Source: Voacanga thouarsii
Lineage: Eukaryota > Streptophyta > Magnoliopsida > Gentianales > Apocynaceae
Direction of reading: 5' to 3'
DNA: 64,000 nt
Assembly: GCA_026120185.1 (NCBI GenBank)
Contig: JANUWF010001659.1
Coordinates: 5,952,001-6,016,000, forward strand
In this document: piece after piece, positions 1 through 9,966 of the stretch
Layout: every line of letters begins with the position of its first letter
Position numbering within the stretch: the stretch's first letter is position 1
Position numbers and translations under genes: made by a program
Notes under the pieces: model-generated
Told to the model about the DNA's origin: nothing
Seen by the model: only the letters and a program-made list of their open reading frames with translations
The model's database searches: none

Positions 1-272
1 GTGCTAGTCTTGGTGTATTTATAATGTCCCATCTCATTAATATTATGACTTGAGATTATTCAAGCACAAACACTACATAGTGCAGTAGGAATTTCACATC
101 ATGATCTCTATCATGATTTCCTTAACACTGTGTTGTGCTAGGGACTTTATCAAATAGTTTATACGCATATCTAGATATATAAATCAAACTGAAAGATAAA
201 GAATGCCTCTTTTATTAATTATTATGCAATATACATGATACAAGTAATTGTCTCTAGGGTACAACACTAACA
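1..272 (-). mobile_element. Copia family B LTR fragment, reverse orientation
   Basis: Read on the minus strand, this begins TGTTAGTGTTGTACCC at 272 and follows the start of the B LTRs at 31973 and 38633 (GACACATTTTATT-like block, ACACTGTGTTAAGGAAATCATGATAGAG, then CATTAATG). The rest of this LTR lies left of the window. On the other side of 272 the sequence passes straight into the LTR of element A, so this copy is inserted in A's 5' LTR. Whether it is a solo LTR or the end of a whole element cannot be seen. Confidence 0.85.
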
Positions 273-628
273 AATTCCCATAAACATCAAGACTAAATCA
301 AAAGATTTAGTTCTACCTTTGATCCTATCCCTAAATCTTAAGGGATAATATAAACTTCTTCTTTATTCTTTGTGCTACGTTGCCTAGTGTGTTTGATAGG
401 AATGAGTTAGATGCCTTTAAATTCCTATTCTTGGTGTTCTTATCTATAGTTAGATTAGGGTGTTAAGGTATTTTTGAAGTATGCTAGATTCACATTATCA
501 CAAGAGTGTTAATTTCTTTGCATTTTTGTATTCTTGTGTGCGAGTTTGTTAAGGTTCTTGTTTTATGCTTAATCCACATTTTTGGAGCATCCTAAGATCA
601 TATAAAGTGGTATCAGAGCATTATATCA
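273..628 (+). repeat. Element A 5' LTR, 3' portion
   Basis: This matches 6408-6759 nearly base for base (CAAACATCAAGACTAAAT, GGTGTTCTTATCTATAGTTAGATT, CAAGATCATATAAAGTGGTATCAGAGC). The more diverged A2 LTR near the right end of the window (63370-63698) also aligns. The first ~840 bases of this LTR lie left of the window, beyond the inserted B LTR. Confidence 0.85.
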
Positions 629-643
629 AAGTGGTGTCAGAGC
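608..643 (+). promoter_or_regulatory. Duplicated tRNA-iMet primer binding site of element A
   Basis: Two copies of the initiator-Met primer site lie 24 bases apart: TGGTATCAGAGC at 608-619 and TGGTGTCAGAGC at 632-643. The first copy also occurs at the end of A's 3' LTR (6739-6750), so it now lies inside the LTR. The second is the functional position, just after the LTR end at 628. Confidence 0.75.
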
Positions 644-925
644 TTGTATTGTGTTGATTCTAATCAACCAACTTTCTTTGGGTTAAGGTAGAATCTTCTT
701 CAAGATCTATTGATTTTTAAATTTTTGTCACTTTTTCTATTGCAATTTTTGGAAGTAAAAAACTTGAATTTATGCCATAGAAATGTTGCTAATTTGACCC
801 TATATGATATATTGATGTTTGAGGACTTAGTTTATGTGAAAATTGATTGATTTTGGGGCTCAAACAACTTGAAATTTCCTATACAACATTTAGATACGAG
901 ATTGGATTCAATGTGTTAGATATAT
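644..925 (+). other. Element A 5' leader, part 1
   Basis: Non-coding leader just after the primer site. It aligns with 63715-64000 in the second A element (TTGATTCTAA, CAAGAT-TGTTGA, TTTTCGTCAC, TTGCAATTTTTG, GATATTTGAGGA). A 60-codon open frame at 847-1029 crosses into the solo LTR and has no coding character. Confidence 0.7.
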
Positions 926-2636
926 TTCTAGTGTTGTGCCCTAGAGGCAATCACTTGTACATTATATATGACACATTTTATTTTAATAAAAGACATTATT
1001 TATCTTACAGTTTCTTTTGTTTACTTTAAGTAATAGAACTATTCGATAAAGTCCCTAGTACAACACTGTGTCAAGGAAATCATGATAAAGATCATGATAT
1101 AAGATTCCTACTACACTGGATGGTGTTAGTGCTTAAATAGTCCTTAGTTATAGTATTAATGAGACAAGACATCATTAATGCATTAAGACAAGCATGTGTT
1201 AGACTTCCTGATTTGATCAGGCAGTGGTTCTTATAACCGTGAGTATTGAGATACTCAAAGTTAACACAAGGATGCTTGTTAATGGAACAAGTTCATTGGA
1301 TAACCTATCTTTGAGATAATCACATGGATAACTATTTAGTGCCAGTAATATAATCCCAATATAGCAAACGTGCAAGTATCCTTAGACTTGAGATCTCCAA
1401 GGTACTTTATTTGTTGTGTTTTGTACTTTGATTCCAATCTCTGGAGCTCGATCAAGGGCCGCCTATGGGTTGGATATTGGATACATTATGAGGTAAACAA
1501 AAATAATTGAGAGGGTAAATAAAGAATTCACCACTCCTAATAGTAGGGGCGAAACATGTAGGAATTACTACTCGAAAAGTTCTTAGCTAAGGCGATTATG
1601 TATTGGAAATAGTTCCAATTGATACACATCTAGAATAGTGGGTTCCTGGAACAACTACTATTGTATTCGGGCCAGAATTAATTCTGGATGGAGTTGGCAC
1701 TAATTTTGTACTCCAAACTGAATAAGATATTGTATGGTAAAAGAAGTTAATTGCACTAAGTTTGTTATTAAAGGGTTCATGTCAAGCCACTTAACTTCCT
1801 AGACTCTTGGGTGGTCATGATGTGTTGCTAGATACTGCTTATGATATGGGAATATGGGTTTATTAATTGATGAATTAATAAACCAATCTGATTAGAATTA
1901 ATAGGATTAATTCTAATTAATTATGGATTATTAATCTCAAAGACATTTAGATTAATTCATGTTTTGCTACCAATTGACTGGGAAACCTAATATGCCACAC
2001 ACAATAGAGGATTATATACTCAAGATGTTATTTGATAACATAGTGGGGTTAATTGCGAGAAAGAGAAGTTGTTGCAAATAAATTATAATTAGTTATAATT
2101 TGTAGTCCAAGTTGTAATTGTGGGAACTTGATGTTTCCAATTACAATTAGAAAATTCTAATTGTTTTAGAATTTTAGATTTTCAGTGGATTTTGGAACAT
2201 ATATTCAATATGCTCGAAACCCAAATCCAAAGGTGATTCACACGAAAGTAGGAGACAAAAAAAAAAAAAATCTTCTTCTCTTTCTCTCTCTGGTTTTGCT
2301 AAAAACGAAAACAGCCATAGCCGCCATCTTTTTCTGCTAGCATAGGAAATTTTGGTGCTTGAGTATTCCTCTATATGGATTATTGTTTGAGATAATCACA
2401 CACTGTGATTTTCGTGGTTAGACGTCCAACTCTCGTGGAGTTTGCATAAGAGGATTGCTGGATTACGCCTCGACTTGAAGAAGATCAATTTTGTTCTTCG
2501 GACGATCACCCAAAGGTAAAAGCTATTACCTTTATTATCATTATGTCTTGTTTTCTACACATAGACGGGTTCTGAGAAGGTATCTCGTTTTATTTTTCGT
2601 TGCGCCGTATACGATACGAGCCTTAAATACCCAACA
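926..2636 (+). mobile_element. Solo LTR of copia family B (copy B1)
   Basis: A full-length 1711-bp family B LTR with no internal region. It runs from a mutated start (TTCTAGTGTTGTGCC in place of TGTTAGTGTTGTGCC) to ATACCCAACA. It aligns throughout with 31973-33693 and 38633-40325. The flanking five bases TATAT (921-925) and TGTAT (2637-2641) are a plausible target duplication with one change. A solo LTR arises by recombination between the two LTRs of an inserted element. The same insertion also carries a short poly-A (2257-2271) and TC-rich run. Confidence 0.88.
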
Positions 2637-3137
2637 TGTATTGTCCCAATGAATTGTAAATGCTCATACTTGACTACCAAAGCTTTCATTCATGAAGTAT
2701 GAATGAATAATTCATTTAGTAAAGAGCATTTAAGTGATTGTTAATTGCTAATTTGTGATTGAGGTTGTAATTGCATCACCTAGTGTAACATCTCTTTGAA
2801 TTCCATACATCTTATTTATTGCACACTAAGTGTTTGATAAATTCCTTTAAGACACACTTTTTTTTTTCTTATTTCTTGGAATTTATTAGTCTTGATTAGT
2901 AGAACTAAATCATTTGAAGTGAGACAGTGTTGGGCAGAACTTGAGTGTGGAGTTAAAAGTTTGAAAAAGGCAAGAAGGAGAGCACATTATGATAAAAGTC
3001 AAGAAGAGTACAAGCACGAGGGAAGAGTGAACATACAAAAATTTAAGCGTAAACACAGTAGGATATGAAGTGAGAAATTTTCCTTGTGTTTTCTACTTCA
3101 ATTTTTGTGGGTACTTCTCATAAAAGGAAAATTCATA
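2637..3137 (+). other. Element A leader, part 2
   Basis: AT-rich non-coding DNA between the solo LTR and the gag start. It contains a purine-rich stretch (2920-3020) just before gag. No motif is recognised. Confidence 0.55.
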
Positions 3138-4110
3138 ATGGCTAGTTGGAGTAAAAGTGAAGGGAATAACTATGATGAGAAGTCTTGGTATAGTGAGAGT
3201 AGTTATGGGGAATATAATGAATAAGAGCGAGAATATGAGGAGGACGATTATAAGAGTATGGGATATTTGAATGAACATTATGAGGGGCCAAGTACAAGTG
3301 GAAGGGTGTATGATAGCTATGAAAGAGGCCATTAGGAAAATAAAAAGGAATATGAGGGGGTTTATATGGAAGTAGCACAAAAACATTCAAAGGGTAGTTT
3401 ACAAAGAAGGAAGAAGGATGTGGACAATAAGGAGTTTAAGTGCAATAAGAAGTTGGTATCTGCGTTCCATGCGAAGAGAGATTAGAGGGAGTATTATGAA
3501 TGGGAAAGAAAAATGGAAAAATTGTTTAAATGTTTTGCCCCTAGTGGAAGTTTCAAGGTGAAATAGGCACTAATGAGCTTTTCTAAAAATGTTTTAGAAT
3601 GGTGGAAGTAAATGAATGCACAAAGAAGGTGAAGTGGGTATCAAATGGTAGATTCTTGGAAAGAGATAAAATAATTGATGAGGGAGTGGTTTGACCCCGA
3701 TGAGTGCTAAATATGTGGAAGTTTTGCTCACGTGTCCCATAATTGTCCAAGAAGTTCAAAGCACAGTGAGGGAAGTATAATGCAAAATTTTTCAAAATGA
3801 GGGATGGGGAGAAAACAAGATTATGTTTGCTCTACTTGTTGGGAATATGGTTATAGTATATATGATCCAAAATTGAGTGATTAGGAAAGAAGTTTTGATT
3901 TGCAAAAGGGTAGTACAATTCCATGTGAGCACTGTAGTGGCTATAGGCACAAATCCTTTGATTGTCATTCGAAGTTCTCTAAGGAGCAAAGTGAGATTTG
4001 TAAATTTGAAAAGCAAAAAGCTAGACTTAAGACCAAAGTAGCCAAGAAAAATGTTGTACATGATGAGGAGCCAAGAAGGGCAAGAAGTGAAGAAAAAGTT
4101 GAGAGGGTTT
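3138..4110 (+). pseudogene. Element A gag remnant with three zinc-knuckle sites
   Basis: Gag is the capsid/nucleocapsid protein that packages retrotransposon RNA. An ATG at 3138 opens a charged, Tyr/Glu-rich N-terminus (MASWSKSEGNNYDEKSWYSE). A retrotransposon gag core follows (REYYEWERKMEKLFKCF at about 3490-3540, then LEWWK and MREWFDP). Three CCHC-type zinc knuckles come next: the first near 3715-3755 has correct spacing but a stop inside; the second near 3830-3870 is degenerate; the third near 3925-3968 (CEHCSGYRHKSFDC) is intact. The frame has many TAG/TAA stops, several at positions where TGG or CAG would fit, so the gene is dead. Plant Ty3/gypsy gag proteins more often show one knuckle. 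Confidence 0.8.
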
Positions 4111-4770
4111 AGCAAAGTGAATTACATGGCTTTGAGAAGGAGGAGAAGCTAGACAATGAGGCCAGGTGCCAAGGAATGCTCGATCAAAATGATGAAGTAG
4201 TGTACGAAGAAGTTGAGAAAAATGTTCATGAGATTGATGAAGAGCTTATTGCTGATGAAAAAGAAGACGTAGAACCATTGAATTCAACGAATGTGGAGAC
4301 TAAATAATTTTATAACATTCTATTCTTTCTAGAGGATGAGTTAAACCTATTGGGAGTGTTAGAGGAGCATGAGCAAGATTGAGTTGAGCAAAATAGAGTA
4401 GAATTTGATGAAAAGCAAATACATTTAAGGAATGGGGTAGAGGTGGAGCAAATGCATACTACAGATGAAGGTTCCCAAAGTGCTTCAAGTACTTATAAAG
4501 TGGGAGAAAGTTCACATTCACAAGAAGAGAAAAAGAGGAGTTGGCTAGAGGTTGTGCAAAAGTAAAAGAAAATGAGTGAAGCTAGTAAAAATGAAGCATC
4601 TAGTTCAACTTTAAAAAATGACATCGAATGTAGTGAAGGAGATAGAGTGGATGGAAGAGATGTGGATACACTTGAGAAACCATGTGTATTAATTGGTGTT
4701 ATGAGAGAAATTGATGAAGCTTGTGTGGTTCAAAGAAAAGAGGATCTATAAAGAGAAAATATTTTTTATT
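4111..4770 (+). pseudogene. Acidic linker between gag and protease of element A
   Basis: Still in a mostly open frame, this encodes a very Glu/Asp/Lys-rich region (VYEEVEKNVHEIDEELIAD near 4200-4257) with scattered stops. It continues the gag polyprotein toward the protease. No domain is recognised. The composition suggests a disordered or coiled segment. Confidence 0.6.
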
Positions 4771-5083
4771 CAAGGTGTCAAATCAAAGAAAAACAGTGTA
4801 GCTTGATTATTGATGGAGGGAGTTGTAAAAAATGTGATTAGTGCTACATTGGTTGAAGAATTGGGAATGGAGAGAAACATCCTAAACCTTTTAAGCTTCA
4901 ATGGTTGAATAATTGTGGTGAAGTAAAGGTGAATAACAAGTCAAGGTTATAATTATCATAGGGGGATATAAAGATGAGGTGATGTGTGATGTGTTTTACA
5001 TGCATGTTAGGCAAATATTATTAGGAAGGCCTTAGCTATATGATAGGGATGTAATTCACCATGGAAAAAAAAACACTTAATCT
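4771..5083 (+). pseudogene. Element A aspartic protease remnant
   Basis: The protease would cut the Gag-Pol polyprotein. The frame gives QCSLIIDGGSC near 4795-4827, then, after a one-base shift in an A run, NVISATLVEELGM. Plant Ty3/gypsy proteases typically read LIIDGGSCxNVxS...LVEKLGL here. Farther on, WLNNCGEVKVNN and a YDRDVIHHG-like segment mark the protease C-terminus. Stops and at least two frameshifts break it. Confidence 0.82.
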
Positions 5084-5317
5084 TTGCACAAGGATGGAAT
5101 CAAATTCATATTTTACCCTATGTCCGCAAGTGAGATTGTAAAAGATCAAAACATTTTGATGGAGGAAGATAAAAAGAGAAGAGAACAAAAAGAGAGGGAA
5201 AAACAAGAGCAAGAGAGGAGAGAAAATGAGAGAAGAACAAAAGAAGAAAAAGAGAGATTAGAGCTCCAAATGCAAACAAATACAAGGGAGGAGAAAGAAC
5301 ACACGAGAGAGCAATGA
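5084..5317 (+). pseudogene. Glu/Lys/Arg-rich post-protease linker of element A
   Basis: A 77-codon open frame begins with the tail of the protease region (PMSASEIVKDQNILMEEDKK). It then runs into an almost uninterrupted string of E, K, R and Q, likely a charged helix or coiled coil. In complete relatives a linker of this kind leads into reverse transcriptase. Here the open frame stops and non-coding purine-rich DNA leads to the 3' LTR, so the polymerase part has been deleted. Confidence 0.65.
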
Positions 5318-5550
5318 GGAAAAACAAAGAGTGCCAATTTAGATTTGGAGAGCTAAAAACAACAAGAGGGAGGAAAAATAGAGAAGTAAGGTGAGAGTAA
5401 AATTTTAGGTTAAGAAGAGAGGAAACAAGGTAGGAGTTGTGGAGCAAAAGCTTAAAATTTTACTTCCACATAAACTCTCTTCTTTGAATTCTTATGTAGT
5501 GAAATCTATATAAGTAATAAGGCGCAACAATTCAAGGACGAATCATCTCA

Positions 5551-5563
5551 AAGAAGAGGAAAA
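5551..5563 (+). promoter_or_regulatory. Polypurine tract of element A
   Basis: AAGAAGAGGAAAA lies immediately before the LTR start TGATAGG. This is the usual place and composition for the plus-strand DNA primer. Confidence 0.7.
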
Positions 5564-6759
5564 TGATAGGAATCTATCCAGAAACAAGGCACATATAAGG
5601 AAGGGGGATGGGATGTCAAGACTTGCTTCAAATCTCCATGGGAACATTCAACATCAAGAAGTTTCGGGAGGATTTTCTAGCCATCTAAGCATACAAGCTA
5701 AGAGCCAAAAAGATTGTCAAGAGATGGGTAGTGAAGGGAGTTATAAATGGAACATAAAAGGAACAACAATCTAAGTGGAGAATCAAGCCAACATTGAAAC
5801 AAGGATTGATGTCCAAATGAGTAACAAGAAGAGCTCAAAACGGTGAACATTTTATTTTGAAGATCAAGGTAACATAGAGAAATGTGATGGAGGTCAATGA
5901 GCAAGGATTAGAGAGCAACAAAACAGGAGTGCCTATCCAGAGGTGACTCGGCGTGGCCCAGATCGACTGACAAGGTGTCGACTGTGATCTACAAAAATTC
6001 TTCAAAAATTGACACAGGTACTATTCCAACAGAATAGACCCGGTGCCAGCTCAAGTAGCCCGACCCGGTGCCTGCAATGGATTGGTAAAGTCCCGAATTT
6101 TTTTTTGAATTTTTGCGTACAAGTACTATTTCTCCATATTAGACCCGATGCCATCCCCAGGAGGCCTACTCGGCGCTGGTCCTATTCTGGAATTCTAACC
6201 CCTAACGTTTATTAGCTATTTTGGGGTCATTTTGTGATATTTAAAAGTGTTTAGTTGTGGAACACAACATCCTTCTATAATGCTTTGTATTAGATTATGT
6301 TGGGGGACTATAAATACCCTATTATAACGTTTTAAGCTAAGAACCTTTAGAGGCATATGAAATATTAAGGGTTCAAGAACTGTTTGAGAGATTCGAAGAG
6401 GGTGATTCCCACAAACATCAAGACTAAATTAAAGGATTTAGTCCCACATTTGATCTTGTCTTTAAATCTTAAGGGATAATCTAAACTTCTTCTCTATTCT
6501 ATGTGCTAGTTTACGTAGTGTGTTTGATAGGATTGAGTTAGGTGCCTTTAAATTCTTGTCCTTGGTGTTCTAATCTATAGTTAGATTGTGGTGTTAAGGT
6601 GTCTTTGAAGTAGGCAAGATTCATATTATCAGAAGAGTGTTAGTTTCTTTGCAATTTGGTGTTCTTGTGTGTGATTTTGTTAGGATTCTTGTTTTGAGCT
6701 TAATCCAAATTTTTAGAGCTTCCCAAGATCATATAAAGTGGTATCAGAGCATCATATCA
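5564..6759 (+). repeat. Element A 3' LTR
   Basis: A 1196-bp LTR from TGATAGGAATC to CATCATATCA. It aligns with the A2 LTR at 62488 over its start (TGATAGGA, AAGGGGGA) and its last ~350 bases. The middle (5941-6190) is an unusually GC-rich block of short direct and inverted repeats: CAGAATAGACCCGGTGCC at 6030, AGACCCGATGCC at 6141, GGCGCTGGTCCTATTCTGG at 6172, separated by A/T-rich spacers about 105 bases apart. GACTATAAATACC near 6306-6318 is a likely TATA region. Confidence 0.85.
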
Positions 6760-7830
6760 ATCTTTGACAAACTCTATCACCATTTCTCTAGGTTTGCAAA
6801 ACTGCACTACCTTCTTCCTACAGTTAACCTGAGCATGATATCTTGATAACCAATCTATCCCCAAAATGGCATCATAGTCATCTATAGGTAAACAAATTAA
6901 ATCTTCTTTCATTATTACATCTTTTACAAAGATTTCACAAACCAAATATATTCTATCACTTTTCATCTATTTTCCCTAATGGGTACTAAAAATCATTTCA
7001 TAAGGGACTTCCTCACGTCTAACCCCCATATTTTTGAGAAAATGATATGCAATGAAATAATGCATGGAACCGAGGTCTATTAAAACTTTACCTCTCTTAT
7101 AAAAAAATAGAAAGCTTACCTTCCACATCAACAACGTTTCTGGAGTCCACTTTATCCAAAGCAACTACTTGGGCATTCACTTATGGCCTAGTTAGTTCGG
7201 GCTTGGAAGTAAATACTTATCTCTGATTTCCCTTAGGCTGTCTCGGCCTTTATCTGGTGTATCCTCCTCTTGGGTTTGTCCGTCCCGATGTTCATTTCAG
7301 ATGCAGGTAATTAAAACTCTTGTGGCCCTCTTCTCTACAGTTAAAATATTTAATGACTTGATTCCTGCCATTATTTTTAGTCTTCTTTTGGAATTTTCCA
7401 TTCTACTACTGTGTGCCTCCTAATCTCCTCTTATTCGAATTTTTAAAACTACCTTTATTTTTCACCTTTACCTGCTCAATATATTCATCTGTAATTCTAT
7501 AAGTGATTTTTATAGTAGCATTATAACTAAGCGGTGCCATGCTCAACAATACACGCTCCAGCTTAGTGTGTAGGCCTCTTACAAACCACCTTGTGCCATC
7601 ATCTTCTAATTGAACTAACAAAAGGCAATATTGTGATAATCATGTGAATTTAGTAGTATATTATCCCACTATTCTTCCTTTTTGCATGAAACGCTAAAAC
7701 TCATCTTCCTTGCATTCAACGACCCAACAAGAAATAAATTGTCTCTTGATGCTAGCTTTGAAATTTGTCTAGACCCACTCTATTTGTTCATTTTCCTAGG
7801 TCCACCAATTATCTTCATGAAGTAAGTAAA
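6760..7830 (-). pseudogene. Gypsy F gag-protease remnant (minus strand)
   Basis: Read leftward from about 7830: the end of a retrotransposon gag domain (LHEDNWWT near 7810; LVQLEDDGTRWFVRGLHTKLE at 7620-7560), a degenerate zinc knuckle near 7350-7310 (YFNCREEGHKSF, last Cys lost), then the aspartic protease (VLIDLGSMHYFIAYHFLKNMG near 7110-7040 and DYDAILGIDWLSRYHAQVNC near 6890-6830). This is a standard Ty3/gypsy order. The frame has stops and ends where element A begins. The N-terminal part of the same gag is probably the piece at 44022-44654, split off by C1. Confidence 0.85.
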
Positions 7831-7869
7831 ATAGTAACAAGTTCAGAGTAGTCAAGATAAGGCATAAAA

Positions 7870-7897
<28 letters not shown>
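7870..7897. repeat. (GT)n microsatellite
   Basis: About 14 GT units run without interruption between F coding remains and the C1 junction. Confidence 0.95.
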
Positions 7898-7901
<4 letters not shown>

Positions 7902-8009
7902 ATAAATATCTTACCACAATATGGCTCAATACAAAACTGGTTGCGTAAACGCACTTAGATTTCTCGATACATACCTAATATGCACATATTATGCTATACG
8001 TCGCACTAC

Positions 8010-8012
<3 letters not shown>

Positions 8013-8050
<38 letters not shown>
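8013..8050. repeat. (TG)n microsatellite abutting the C1 left end
   Basis: About 19 TG units run from CATATG into the first TG of the C1 LTR. The right flank of C1 is ATATG (44017-44021), so the run appears to have grown between the duplicated target ATATG and the LTR start TGTTGG. Confidence 0.95.
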
Positions 8051-8052
<2 letters not shown>

Positions 8053-9951
8053 GGACTTTATGCCTACTAAGACTGTATTTCTGATGTAATTTTGTTTAAA
8101 TTAATAAAATATTTATTCTTATAAATTGTTTGAGTTTTCACAATTTAATTTATGGACCATTTCATTGGAAAAAAAACCTATTATGTTTAAGTAAGTAATC
8201 CATGTGATTGGAGATCTTTCACTGTAAAGTATAGATTATAGGTTAGTTAACATATAAATTGTTTTTCTTAACCAGATGATGAGAATGAAAATCTCATCAT
8301 GATAAGGTTATTATGTTGTGAATTTCAGGTGGGGAATGGCTTACCTTTAGCCAGTGAATAGTGCTCTCACTCCATCGAACACGTAGAACTGGAGCTATAG
8401 TAGTTGTTTCTAAAAGTATTAGATGGTAGAAACCCAAACAGCTACTACAGCGTGAACTTATACCATACGACATGAGTATAGATTGGTGGTCTGACGAAGC
8501 TGGAAGTGAATACTTTGATATAATATAGTTGATGCTCTATCATAGGACCAATATACTTGTGTATTAGGTATATGTGACTAGTTAGTCAAGACAGATTTGT
8601 ACATGATAGTTTCTACACTATATCACCCCTTGTGACTGTTAGAATAATCTAATAATCCAGGGCCCTGAGTAACATGACTTGGATGTTTGGTTTAGGGTAG
8701 CTCTCTTAGAAAGTGAAAATTTTTTTGGAAGTCATAGATCATTAGACTAGAGGTCTAAAGATGGTAGATGTCATTTAGAGAAATGTTAGAACACTATTCC
8801 TCTCTGAATTAACGACATTAAGTAGAGGGGTATATTAGTCATAACACCTGTAGGTTAGAGACTTTGTTAATGCAACATCATCCTTGGGTCAATATTTTCT
8901 TATGGCGATAATATGAAATATGTAAAATGTAAAATACAACTATTTCAATAGTTGAGGTATTTTAATCATTTTAGTAGCTAAGACGATGTATCTTTAGTCC
9001 TCAGAATAGTCTATAAGTCTATTGTATTTGGGTGGAGAAATTGGTCTTGATAAAATGGGTTTTATTTTATTGAAGTATCTTGGTTTAATTATTAAGCTAG
9101 AATAATATAATAGGCCAAAAGAAAGAAGTAATTAATTAGTTTTGTGTGTTAATTTATTGTTCAAGGCTTGAGTCCAAATTTAATAGTTGAAAGTAACCTG
9201 GGCCTAAACTATAATAGACTACAGTATTGGACTAGTTTTATTTGGGTTATACAATTAAATTGGGCTATTTAATTGGTCCTAGTTTAAATAATTAATTTGG
9301 CCCAATATCTTAGACTAGGATCCGATAGGCTAAGGCTTGAATTTGTTTAGCCTAGGGCTAATTAGTTTGGTAGGTGGTTGAGATATACGAGTCCAATTCA
9401 ATTATTTGAACTCTCGAATGATAGCTAGATAGGATATTAGATAATAAAGTTTGATACTATCTTAAATACTTTAAGGCTATCGAGGCTTTGAGATGGTTGA
9501 ACACTAAAAGATATACAACTACAAAGCCTCTTCACACGTCAATCTCTTTGGCTAAGCATTTTTCCTCTAGTTGTCAGATTTTTCAGAATATACAGAAACA
9601 TATAAATATATCTTTTGGGTCTGCACGGTAGTAGATTATTAAGAGATTTCCCTAGGTCAATTTCTTTCTTAGTTAGCTTTCACCAAGCCTTCAAGCGTCG
9701 ATCATATTCCGAAAGATTGAGAATGTAGCGTTGATACCGAAGAGAAGTTGGAGATTGGCCGGCTATTCATTGGAGATCACAGATATTCAGCCTTCAGTGG
9801 TTCATCCAGAGGTATCCACTAGTGATCCAGTGACAGTTCAATCAAATCCTACACGGCCTAAGCAAACATTTTTGAGTAAATGTAAAGTAAAATTCTTCCA
9901 CTATTGTGTTTTATTACTTCTGCATATCAGTTTGTCTATATGAAACCTTTA
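8049..9951 (+). repeat. C1 5' LTR
   Basis: It starts TGTTGGACTTTATGCC and ends GAAACCTTTA. It pairs with 15812-16531 (ACTGTATTT, TTAATAAAATATTTATT, TTTTCACAATTTAATTTATG) and with 42809-44016 (GGTCTAAAGATGG to GAAACCTTCA). Confidence 0.93.
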
Positions 9952-9966
9952 ATTAGTATTAGAGCC
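9952..9966 (+). promoter_or_regulatory. C1 primer binding site
   Basis: ATTAGTATTAGAGCC directly after the LTR is a decayed form of ATTGGTATCAGAGCC, complementary to the 3' end of initiator-Met tRNA. Confidence 0.75.

Larger units (their letters stand above)
273..6759 (+). mobile_element. Element A: gag-protease-only Ty3/gypsy retrotransposon
   Basis: Order: 3' part of the 5' LTR (273-628), primer site (632-643), leader, interrupted gag, protease, Glu/Lys-rich linker, polypurine tract, 3' LTR (5564-6759). The two LTRs match closely from about 273 and 6408 to their ends. Reverse transcriptase, RNase H and integrase are absent: only about 250 bases separate the linker from the polypurine tract. 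A solo LTR of family B (926-2636) lies in the leader. Right of A, minus-strand gypsy F coding sequence starts at once, so A probably landed inside F. Target duplication cannot be tested because the left end is outside the window. Gag and protease resemble plant Ty3/gypsy chromovirus-type proteins; that lineage call is tentative. Confidence 0.8.

Noticed and set aside
3093..5447. Several 60-110 codon minus-strand frames
   Set aside because: Antisense of the purine-rich gag, protease and linker of element A; Ser/Leu/Phe-rich shadows.
6739..6759. Tandem element junction (LTR followed by primer site, then internal DNA)
   Set aside because: The sequence after 6759 is minus-strand F, not the A leader. 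The primer-like site is part of the extended LTR.
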